Shown: positions 7,513 to 14,320 of the stretch, one piece after another
Position numbering within the stretch: the stretch's first letter is position 1
How the letters are laid out: every line of letters begins with the position of its first letter
Assembly (NCBI GenBank): GCA_045606465.1
Contig: JAZURZ010000084.1
Span: 1 to 18,099, forward strand
Reading direction: 5' to 3'
Source: CAKSQL01 sp045606465
Lineage (GTDB): Bacteria > Bacillota > Clostridia > UBA1381
Length of the DNA stretch: 18,099 nt
Notes under the pieces: model-generated
Databases searched by the model: none
What the model saw: only the letters and a program-made list of their open reading frames with translations
What the model was told of the DNA's origin: nothing
Translations under genes and position numbers: made by a program

Positions 7513-8739
7513 ATGAAAAAACCCGAACTTTTGGCTCCTGCCGGAAGCCTTGAAAAGCTCAAGGTTGCAATTGAGTATGGAGCAGATGCAGTTTATGTAG
7601 GTGCAGAGGAGTTCAGCCTTCGTGTGGCTGCAGAAAACTTTACCATTGAAGAGCTTAAAGAAGGCATTGAATTTGCTCACGAAAGAGGAAAAAAGGTTTA
7701 TCTTACTGCGAATATAATTCCGCACAATGAGGACATAGAAAAATTTTATGATTTTGTAAAAGAAATTCGCCCCCTTGGCTTTGACGCAGTTTTGATTGCT
7801 GATTTGGGAATGTTTGATATTATGAGGGAGCATGCTCCCGAAATTCCAATTCATATAAGTACACAAGCCAATAATGTAAATTACCGCTCGGCGCTTTTGT
7901 GGTATAAAATGGGTGCAAAAAGAGTGGTTTTAGCACGTGAGATGAGCTTTTTGGAAATGAAAGAAATAAGAGCAAAAACTCCCGAAGATTTGGAACTTGA
8001 GGCATTTGTTCATGGTGCCATGTGCATATCCTATTCAGGAAGATGCCTGCTTTCGAATTATATGACTGCAAGGGACGCAAATCAGGGAGCGTGCGCTCAC
8101 CCTTGTCGTTGGAACTATTCTTTAGTAGAACAAACCCGCCCGGGGGAATATATGGATATTTACGAAAATGAGCGGGGAAGCTTTATTTTCAATTCCAAGG
8201 ATTTGTGTTTAATTGAGCATATTGGAGAGCTTATAAAAAGCGGAATTTCCAGCTTTAAAATAGAAGGAAGAGTAAAGACCTCTTATTATGTTGCAACCAT
8301 TGTTGGGGCGTATAGGCGGGAAATTGACAGATATTTTGAAAATCCTGATGAATATACCTTTGACAAAACTCAGTTAGAGGAGCTTTGCAAGGTGAGCCAT
8401 CGTCCCTATACAACAGGCTTTTCTTTTGGTAAGCCTGATGAAAATCAGCAGGTTTATACTGATAGCTCATATATCAGAGATTATGATTTGATAGGCATTG
8501 TAACAGATTATGATGAAGAGAGTAAAATTGCAACTATTACCCAACGAAATAGATTTTTTAAAGGTGATGAGATAGAAATAATTCAACCTCAAAAGGCATT
8601 TTTCACTCAAAAAATTACAAGCATGAAAAATGAAAAGGACGAAGAAATTGATGTTGCTCCGCATGCTGCCATGATAGTTAAAATGAAATTGGACAAGCCT
8701 GTTGTAAAGAATGCAATGCTTAGAAAGAAAAGAAATTAA
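7513..8739 (+). CDS. trhP: Peptidase U32 family tRNA hydroxylation protein, TrhP-like
   Basis: The 408-residue protein is a U32-family member, named for peptidases but containing RNA hydroxylases (RlhA, TrhP). It begins with PELLAPAGSLEKLKVAI and carries the family signature EAFVHGAMCISYSGRCLLS at 163-181. Cys171, Cys178, Cys194 and Cys198 are placed as the probable Fe-S ligands. TrhP uses prephenate-derived chemistry to hydroxylate U34 of tRNAs. Bacillus has two paralogues (yrrN, yrrO) beside yrrM; here a single gene follows trmR, so I infer that one protein does this step. The start ATG has AAAGGGAA upstream. A collagenase-type peptidase role is less likely given the neighbour. Confidence 0.85.
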   Translation: MKKPELLAPAGSLEKLKVAIEYGADAVYVGAEEFSLRVAAENFTIEELKEGIEFAHERGKKVYLTANIIPHNEDIEKFYDFVKEIRPLGFDAVLIADLGMFDIMREHAPEIPIHISTQANNVNYRSALLWYKMGAKRVVLAREMSFLEMKEIRAKTPEDLELEAFVHGAMCISYSGRCLLSNYMTARDANQGACAHPCRWNYSLVEQTRPGEYMDIYENERGSFIFNSKDLCLIEHIGELIKSGISSFKIEGRVKTSYYVATIVGAYRREIDRYFENPDEYTFDKTQLEELCKVSHRPYTTGFSFGKPDENQQVYTDSSYIRDYDLIGIVTDYDEESKIATITQRNRFFKGDEIEIIQPQKAFFTQKITSMKNEKDEEIDVAPHAAMIVKMKLDKPVVKNAMLRKKRN

Positions 8740-8767
8740 TATGTTTCTTAGGAGGAAATCTAAAAAT

Positions 8768-9565
8768 ATGATACACAAAATTATTAATTTAAGAGAAAAT
8801 CATAATCCTAATCCAACACTTACTACTTATGTGTTAAATGACCCAATACAGGCGGGAAATAAACGCCCGGCAGTGCTTGTTTGTCCGGGAGGCGGATATA
8901 GATTTTGTTCTCCACGTGAATCAGAACCGGTTGCAATGCAATATAATGCCGCAGGCTTTCATGCTTTTGTTTTAAATTATTCAGTGGCTCCCAATAAATA
9001 TCCCAATGCTCTGGAGGAGGTTTCCATGGCAATAAAACTCATTCGTGAAAATGCAGAAGAATGGGGAGTGGAAAAGGACCATATTGCAGTTATAGGCTTT
9101 TCAGCAGGAGGACATCTTGCAGGCTCTATCGGAATGTTCTGGAATCAGGAGCCTGTAAAAGTAGAGGATAAGTCCAATCAGCCGAATGCAATTATATTGT
9201 CATATCCAGTCATAACATCGGGAGAAAAAGCCCATCGTGATTCTTTTTTGAAACTTTGTGGCGAGGATAAGGAACTTGAAGAGCGCATGTCCCTTGAAAA
9301 TCAGGTGTCGGAGGATACACCGCCTATGTTTATATGGCATACCGTGGCAGATACTTTAGTTCCTGTAGAAAATAGCCTTTTGCTTGCAAATGCGCTCCAG
9401 AAGAAAAAAATTCCTTATGAGTTACATATTTTCACCAATGGTGACCATGGAATATCAATAGGAAATTCCGATGTTGGTGTAGACGTAAGAGCAATTTCAA
9501 TAAATGTCCCTAAATGGGTAGAAATGTCGGCAAACTGGTTAAAGGAATTGTTTGGAAAAAGATAG
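8768..9565 (+). CDS. Alpha/beta-hydrolase, acetyl-esterase/lipase-like
   Basis: The 265-residue protein resembles the small acetyl-esterase/lipase branch of the alpha/beta-hydrolase fold that is often annotated as acetylxylan-esterase-like. Visible are the oxyanion segment VCPGGGY (38-44), the nucleophile motif GFSAGGH with Ser112, a probable catalytic Asp195 in HTVADTLVP, and His227 in GDHG. No signal peptide is seen, so it is cytoplasmic. The ATG at 8768 is chosen because AGGAGG (8750-8755) lies 12 bases upstream; in-frame ATGs at 8741 and 8711 lack this. It is 28 bases after trhP in the same direction and may be read from the same transcript. The natural substrate cannot be told. Confidence 0.82.
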   Translation: MIHKIINLRENHNPNPTLTTYVLNDPIQAGNKRPAVLVCPGGGYRFCSPRESEPVAMQYNAAGFHAFVLNYSVAPNKYPNALEEVSMAIKLIRENAEEWGVEKDHIAVIGFSAGGHLAGSIGMFWNQEPVKVEDKSNQPNAIILSYPVITSGEKAHRDSFLKLCGEDKELEERMSLENQVSEDTPPMFIWHTVADTLVPVENSLLLANALQKKKIPYELHIFTNGDHGISIGNSDVGVDVRAISINVPKWVEMSANWLKELFGKR

Positions 9566-9607
9566 TTAAAAAAAGCAGAGAAAAAAGCAAAAAAAACTTG
9601 ATTTTTC

Positions 9608-9635
9608 TTGACTTTTTTAGAAAATATGATAAAAT
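9608..9635 (+). promoter_or_regulatory. Promoter of the cobalamin-regulated operon
   Basis: TTGACT (9608-9613) and TAAAAT (9630-9635) are separated by 16 bases, and the -10 is extended by TG one base upstream. Initiation would fall near 9642. It is the only convincing promoter in the 550-base gap before the SLH gene and sits just before the riboswitch aptamer. A small GGTA-gaa-TACC hairpin lies at the start of the transcript. Confidence 0.75.
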
Positions 9636-9694
9636 ACTAAAGAAGGTAGAATACCTTTTAAAAATTTAATATTACTCACATTAAAGTGTCGTTT

Positions 9695-9920
9695 ATGCTG
9701 CAAAAGGCTTTTAAAAATAAGTCAAGGCATAATCGGTGGAAAGGGAATGGGGTGAGAAACCCTTGCGATAACTGTCGCCGTGTGCATTAAATGTTTTTAT
9801 ATCTCGTTGGTGAAAGCCAGTCATTGAGGGATTTTTCCTTTGAGAAGGCAGAGTATAAAAACGCAAGGCAAACTTTTTGCTTTATAAGATGTTTAGCCGG
9901 AAGACCTGCTTTTGTTAAGT
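9695..9920 (+). ncRNA. Cobalamin (adenosylcobalamin) riboswitch
   Basis: The conserved core elements of the cobalamin riboswitch occur in order: AAAGGGAATGG followed by GGTGAGAAACCC (9740-9762), TGCGATAACTGTCGC (9764-9778, the GC-ACTGT element), GCCAG (9816-9820) and the hallmark 3' box AGCCGGAAGACCTGC (9895-9909). The outer boundaries are approximate. The element lies in the 5' leader of the SLH/DUF4430/ECF operon and is followed by an intrinsic terminator, so B12 binding should lower expression. It is direct evidence that the operon concerns corrinoids. Confidence 0.93.
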
Positions 9921-10011
9921 CATACCATAAGAAAAAAGCTTAAATGGGAATGACAATTTTTAGCTGTACCTTAAATAAGGGCACAAGCCTTTATTTTGGT
10001 GCTTTTAAAAA

Positions 10012-10043
10012 TGTGAGCTGTCACAGAAAAAACTCAGGCTGTG
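10012..10043 (+). promoter_or_regulatory. Candidate antiterminator switch of the riboswitch expression platform
   Basis: TGTGA-gctg-TCACA (10012-10025) can form a perfect hairpin. The alternative pairing CACAG (10022-10026) with CTGTG (10039-10043) would instead consume the 5' arm of the downstream terminator. The two structures are mutually exclusive, as expected for a transcriptional riboswitch platform. This is read by eye, without energy calculation. Confidence 0.45.
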
Positions 10044-10090
10044 GTAATTTTTTTAAAAATAAAAAATGCCGCGGCTTTTTCTTTTTTTTT
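10036..10090 (+). terminator. Riboswitch-controlled intrinsic terminator
   Basis: AGGCTGTGGT (10036-10045) pairs with GCCGCGGCTT (10068-10077), using several G-U pairs. ATTTTTT and AAAAAAT extend the stem inward, and the hairpin is followed by a nearly unbroken run of T's to 10090. This is a strong rho-independent terminator in the leader, about 30 bases before the SLH gene start, and thus the expected off-state of the cobalamin riboswitch. Confidence 0.8.
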
Positions 10091-10118
10091 AAAGTTGCGG
10101 AAAGAAAGGAAAAGAAAA

Positions 10119-12599
10119 ATGAAAAAAATTTTATCACTCATTCTAAGCATTATTATAAGCTTTAGCACAACAAGTTCAATTGCTTTTGCTATTGATGATG
10201 CGTCACAAATTACAGTTTATATGACAGTAAGCAAGCATGGAGAGCTTGTAAAGGACAAGTATGGAAATGTAGTTGCATTCTCCGAGGTGGTTTTAGAGGG
10301 AAAAGAAAACTATAATCTTAACGATGCATTTGCAGAATTTCACAATACATATTACGAGGGTGAAGAAGGCTATGCTTTTGAAGAAAGCGAGTATGGACCT
10401 TATGTCACTGAATTTTTAAACGATGTAAGTGGCAACTTCAGCTATCAGTTAAATCAGGGCAGCGAAATGGTTATGGGTCTTAATCATGAAATTGAGGACG
10501 GCGACACAATTGATTTTTCAATAAACAAAAACTATTATCCCGATACAGAAAGCTATGCAGTATTTAAAGATACACACATAGAAACATTTTCAGGGAAAGA
10601 AATTGAAATTGAGCTAAATCAGTCAGGATATGATGAAAATTTCAATCTGGTTTTTTCATCTTGCCCTGATGCAACAATAATTATAGATGGCGAAAAGACA
10701 GAAATTGTGACAGATGCAGAGGGAAAGGCAAAAATATTAATTGACAATCCAGGAAGATATGTTGTGTCGGCAACAAAATCTAAAATTGTAAAAGAAAAAA
10801 CTGTTCCTGCAATCACTGCACCTGCCTGCATTATAGATGTTGAAAAATTACCAATAGAAAATATGACAGAGGAAATAGTAAAAAATATTGCAGAAAAATA
10901 TTCACAAGCTGCAATTCTTGACGACGGCAATATGATGTGGTTTGTTCCTGATATGGCAGTGTATTCAGAGCTTTATCCTGAAAGCGAATATTATCTTGAT
11001 GATGATATTAAAAAGCAATGCCTTGACAAAATTGTTACTGATGCAGAAAGCACAACTTCGCCTGCAGTTCTTTCAAAGATTATTATCTCGCTGCGTTCCA
11101 TGGGATATGATGCTGAGAATATATATTATTCAAATGGCGAAGAGCTTAATGTGGTAGAAAAGCTTATAGAATTGGTAGAGAAAAAAGAAAGCAGTGTAAC
11201 CAATATATATACGTTGCCATATGTAATACTAGCACTTTTGCAAAGCAAAAATTACGCTACCGAAGAACATATGGATTTTCTTATTGATACAGCTATTGAA
11301 AAAAAGGAATCATGGCAAAGTACACAGTGGGGTACTGATGCGGCAACTCCTATGCTGCTTGCATTAAGCCCTTATTATAATATTGATGAAGAAGTAACAA
11401 CTGTTATAGAGGAAACAATAGAGATTATAAAGGAATGTCAGGAAGACTCAGGTCTTATAGGAAATGCGGCTTCTACAGGTCTTGCAATAGCAGCATTTTC
11501 AGCGCTGGGAATTGACGCTTTTGATGTTAAAAAAGATAAGAATAGCTTGATAGACGGACTTATCTCACAAGCGACAGAAGATATGTGCGCATTTAATCCA
11601 ACAACAAATTCCTTTTCTACAGAACAAGGCTTCAGAGGACTTCTTTCATGGTATTTAATGAAAAACCAAAAGCAAAAGAGAATGTACGATTTCTCATCAT
11701 ATCCAATGGAAAAAGCTTATGCAACAAAGAATGAAACCTGCAGAGTAATGTTTTCAACAACTCCGAACAATGCAAATCTTACAATAGATGGACAAACCCC
11801 CGTTGATGATGGAGAATATGAACTTGCAGAGGGAAAATATGAGTATATTGTTTCAAAGTCTGGATATAAAACTAAAAATAGCAGCTTTGAAGTAACAAAA
11901 GAAGATATTAAAAATCAAACTAAAACCATAACTGTAGAGCTTAATAAAAAATCGTCACAAAGCAGCGGCGGAAGCAGCGGAGGAATTATACCAGCAATCG
12001 TAAAAAAAGATACCCAGACAGATGAAGAAGAAAAGGAAGAAATTCAAAAAGAGCCTGATTTTATTGATGTAAATAAAGAGGCTTGGTATTATGAGGCAGT
12101 AAAATATGTATATAACAATCTTCTGATGGAGGGTACAGGTAGCGGCTTCGAGCCCGATATGAAAATGACAAGAGCTATGTTTGCGGCAGTTTTGTATCGC
12201 ATGGAGGGAGAAAATAAGACAGAAGCAAACACAAAATTTTCCGATGTTTTAAAGGGCTCATGGTATGAAAATGCAGTTGCATGGGCTTTGGAAAAAAATA
12301 TTATATCAGGTGTGAGTGAAACTGAATTTGCACCAGACAAAAGCATAAGCCGTGAACAAATTGCAGTAATAATGTATCGTTACTCAATATATAAGGGTAA
12401 AGAAACAAATGAAAAATCAACACTTGAAGGCTTTGAGGACAAGGAAGAGATAAGTGATTGGGCATATGATGCAATGTGCTGGGCAAATGCCTGCGGGATT
12501 ATGAATGGAACTAGTCAAAGCACTATTTCACCAAAGGAGACTGCCACAAGAGCGCAGGTTGCGCAGATAATTTATAATATTTTTAAGGACGAACAATAA
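10119..12599 (+). CDS. S-layer-anchored transcobalamin-like protein (DUF4430, alpha/alpha toroid, PEGA-like, three SLH)
   Basis: The 826-residue exported protein starts with a signal peptide (MKKILSLILSIIISFSTTSS, probable cleavage after AFA near residue 24). A DUF4430-like domain follows (about 31-138, ending FSYQLNQG...EDGDTIDFSI), then an Ig-like region (about 155-240). Next comes a helical region (about 250-520) with prenyltransferase/terpenoid-toroid-like repeats such as TDAATPMLLALSPYY and NAASTGLAIAAFSALGID. A PEGA-like domain (about 541-608) and a Ser/Gly linker lead to three SLH domains (about 648-695, 707-755, 772-821) for attachment to cell-wall polymer. DUF4430 plus helical toroid is the architecture of animal transcobalamin and intrinsic factor. 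With the riboswitch upstream, I infer surface corrinoid binding. The ATG at 10119 is chosen over an upstream in-frame ATG at 10041 inside the terminator because it has AAAGGAAAAG upstream and yields the signal peptide. Confidence 0.85.
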   Translation: MKKILSLILSIIISFSTTSSIAFAIDDASQITVYMTVSKHGELVKDKYGNVVAFSEVVLEGKENYNLNDAFAEFHNTYYEGEEGYAFEESEYGPYVTEFLNDVSGNFSYQLNQGSEMVMGLNHEIEDGDTIDFSINKNYYPDTESYAVFKDTHIETFSGKEIEIELNQSGYDENFNLVFSSCPDATIIIDGEKTEIVTDAEGKAKILIDNPGRYVVSATKSKIVKEKTVPAITAPACIIDVEKLPIENMTEEIVKNIAEKYSQAAILDDGNMMWFVPDMAVYSELYPESEYYLDDDIKKQCLDKIVTDAESTTSPAVLSKIIISLRSMGYDAENIYYSNGEELNVVEKLIELVEKKESSVTNIYTLPYVILALLQSKNYATEEHMDFLIDTAIEKKESWQSTQWGTDAATPMLLALSPYYNIDEEVTTVIEETIEIIKECQEDSGLIGNAASTGLAIAAFSALGIDAFDVKKDKNSLIDGLISQATEDMCAFNPTTNSFSTEQGFRGLLSWYLMKNQKQKRMYDFSSYPMEKAYATKNETCRVMFSTTPNNANLTIDGQTPVDDGEYELAEGKYEYIVSKSGYKTKNSSFEVTKEDIKNQTKTITVELNKKSSQSSGGSSGGIIPAIVKKDTQTDEEEKEEIQKEPDFIDVNKEAWYYEAVKYVYNNLLMEGTGSGFEPDMKMTRAMFAAVLYRMEGENKTEANTKFSDVLKGSWYENAVAWALEKNIISGVSETEFAPDKSISREQIAVIMYRYSIYKGKETNEKSTLEGFEDKEEISDWAYDAMCWANACGIMNGTSQSTISPKETATRAQVAQIIYNIFKDEQ

Positions 12600-13403
12600 A
12601 TGAAAAGTTTTAAAGAACATAAAATAAAAATAATTATAGTCTTATTCTTTATAATTGCTTTGGCTATAGCTTTTTGTAAGGGCGGGGAAACCCCCGCCCC
12701 TAAAACTTCAGAAATGCCAATAAGTAACGATGCAACAAGTGCAATTCAAAAGGAAGAAAAAATCAATTATGATAATTTTGCAAAGGATTCATCACGATCA
12801 CATTCCGAAAAGCCAGAAGTTGAAAAAGAAAATTTTAAAATATCTCCTGAGCAAAAAAATCCTGAAGCCACGCAAAAGCCAAAGCTTGCAGATACGCTCC
12901 AATCCGAAGGGGGAAAAAAAGATGCTAAGAACAATGAAATAAAAAATGAAAATTCCCAAATGAATGCTGAGTCTGAAGAAACTACTTCTCCTGCACCAGA
13001 AAAAGAGAAAAGCTTAACCTGCACGCTTTTGGTAAAATGCGACACAATATTTAAGAATATGGATTTACTAAAGGCAGAAAAAGCCGATATTATACCTAAA
13101 GACGGAATAATATATAAAAATAAAACTGCAGAGTTTACAGCGGGTGAGAGTGTTTTTGAGCTTTTAAAAAGAGAAATGAAAAACAATAATATACACCTTG
13201 AATTTGAAATAACGCCTGCGTATAATACTGCCTACATAGAGGGAATTGCAAACCTTTATGAATTTGATTGTGGAGAGCTTTCGGGCTGGCTATATAAAGT
13301 AAATGGTAAAATTCCCTCTGTGGGTTGTTCTCAATATATATTATCCGATGGCGATATAGTAGAAATTTTATATACTTGCGATATGGGAAATGACCTATAT
13401 TAA
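12600..13403 (+). CDS. Membrane-tethered DUF4430 (transcobalamin C-terminal-like) protein
   Basis: The 267-residue protein has one hydrophobic N-terminal segment (residues 9-25) ending IAFCKGG. Cys26 could be lipidated, but Phe at -1 is a poor lipobox, so it is either an atypical lipoprotein or an anchored membrane protein. A long Lys/Glu/Pro-rich stalk (about 30-137) leads to a DUF4430 domain (about 139-262) with the family ending ELSGWLYKVNGKIPSVGCSQY and LSDGDIVEILYT. This is the fold of the transcobalamin C-terminal domain. The gene begins at the base directly after the SLH-gene stop, with AAGGA 10 bases upstream, and precedes the ECF T gene. I infer that it receives corrinoid close to the membrane. 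The palindrome at 12680-12699 encodes residues just after Cys26. Confidence 0.82.
   Translation: MKSFKEHKIKIIIVLFFIIALAIAFCKGGETPAPKTSEMPISNDATSAIQKEEKINYDNFAKDSSRSHSEKPEVEKENFKISPEQKNPEATQKPKLADTLQSEGGKKDAKNNEIKNENSQMNAESEETTSPAPEKEKSLTCTLLVKCDTIFKNMDLLKAEKADIIPKDGIIYKNKTAEFTAGESVFELLKREMKNNNIHLEFEITPAYNTAYIEGIANLYEFDCGELSGWLYKVNGKIPSVGCSQYILSDGDIVEILYTCDMGNDLY
12680..12699. repeat. GC-rich 8-bp palindrome inside the DUF4430 gene
   Basis: GGGCGGGG and CCCCGCCC form a perfect all-GC 8-bp stem around AAAC, in frame within a gene that is otherwise A/T-rich. It resembles the short GC-rich palindromic repeats scattered in many Clostridia, from memory. Only one copy was seen in this window. Confidence 0.6.
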
Positions 13404-13426
13404 AAAGAAAGGATATGTAATTTTGT

Positions 13427-14320
13427 ATGGAATGTAATGAATTTAAAAGCTATCATCCAATTGTAAATTTCATATATTTTGTGCTTGTGATTGGATTTTC
13501 ATGCTTCTTTATGCATCCTGTCTTTCTTGCAATATCGCTTGTGTGCGGATTTTCCTATATGCTTATGTTGCAGGGAGAAAAAAAAGTAAAAACAAAGCTT
13601 TTCTACATAATACTCACAATGGTTACGCTTGCAGTAATCAACCCTGCGTTCAATCATAGAGGGGTAACAATTCTTACTTATTTTCCTAGTGGAAATCCAT
13701 TGACATTAGAGTCGATAATATATGGAATTTTTGCAGGAGTAATGCTTGCGAGCACAATATGCTGGTTTTCATGCTATAACGAGGTTATGACAAGTGATAA
13801 ATTTATTTATCTTTTTGCAAAAATAATCCCCGCATTTTCCCTCGTTTTTTCCATGACCCTTCGATTTGTGCCAAAGTTTTCGGCACAACTAAAAGCTGTA
13901 AGTGATGCTCAAAAGTGTATAGGAAGAAATGAAAAAGAAAAACGTCTGATTAAAAAAGCAAAGAACGCATTTTCCATATTTTCAATAATGACAACCTGGG
14001 CGTTGGAAAATTCAATTGACACTGCTGACAGTATGAAAGCACGTGGGTATGGCAACGGAAAACGAACTGCTTTTTCAATTTATACTTTTGAAAAAAGGGA
14101 TAAGATTGCCCTTTTATATATGATAATTTTGGCAACATATGTTGTTTTTGCAAAGACTTTGGGGAGGTTGGATTTCAACTTTTTTCCGTATATAAAAATG
14201 GCAGAAGCCTCATTTTTTCAAATAAGCGTTTTTTTGGGGTATTTTGCTCTTTGTATATGCCCTGTGATTATTGAGATTTTGGAGGTTGTAAGATGGAAGA
14301 TTATAAAATCAAAAATGTGA
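13427..14320 (+). CDS. ecfT: ECF transporter T component (EcfT/CbiQ family)
   Basis: The 297-residue integral membrane protein has about six hydrophobic segments. The cytoplasmic coupling region carries the family features LRFVPKFSAQLKAVSDAQ near residues 145-162 and SMKARGYG near 202-209, including the Ala-Arg-Gly motif that contacts the ATPases. The T component couples ATP hydrolysis to toppling of the substrate-binding S component. It lies 23 bases after the DUF4430 gene and overlaps the ATPase/S fusion gene by 28 bases, so the two transporter proteins are made together. AAAGAAAGGA lies about 14 bases before the ATG. Substrate is inferred from the riboswitch and the fused S domain. Confidence 0.9.
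   Translation: MECNEFKSYHPIVNFIYFVLVIGFSCFFMHPVFLAISLVCGFSYMLMLQGEKKVKTKLFYIILTMVTLAVINPAFNHRGVTILTYFPSGNPLTLESIIYGIFAGVMLASTICWFSCYNEVMTSDKFIYLFAKIIPAFSLVFSMTLRFVPKFSAQLKAVSDAQKCIGRNEKEKRLIKKAKNAFSIFSIMTTWALENSIDTADSMKARGYGNGKRTAFSIYTFEKRDKIALLYMIILATYVVFAKTLGRLDFNFFPYIKMAEASFFQISVFLGYFALCICPVIIEILEVVRWKIIKSKM

Noticed and set aside
8711..8767. Upstream in-frame starts for the alpha/beta-hydrolase
   Set aside because: The first lies within the end of trhP; AGGAGG at 8750-8755 points to the ATG at 8768, and the extra residues look unrelated to the family.
10041..10118. Upstream in-frame start adding 26 residues to the SLH protein
   Set aside because: This stretch is the terminator hairpin and its U tract; the ATG at 10119 has a ribosome binding site and directly yields a signal peptide.
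9944..10165. 73-residue open frame in the leader of the SLH gene
   Set aside because: It runs through the riboswitch connector, the terminator and into the SLH gene start in another frame; no ribosome binding site and low-complexity content.
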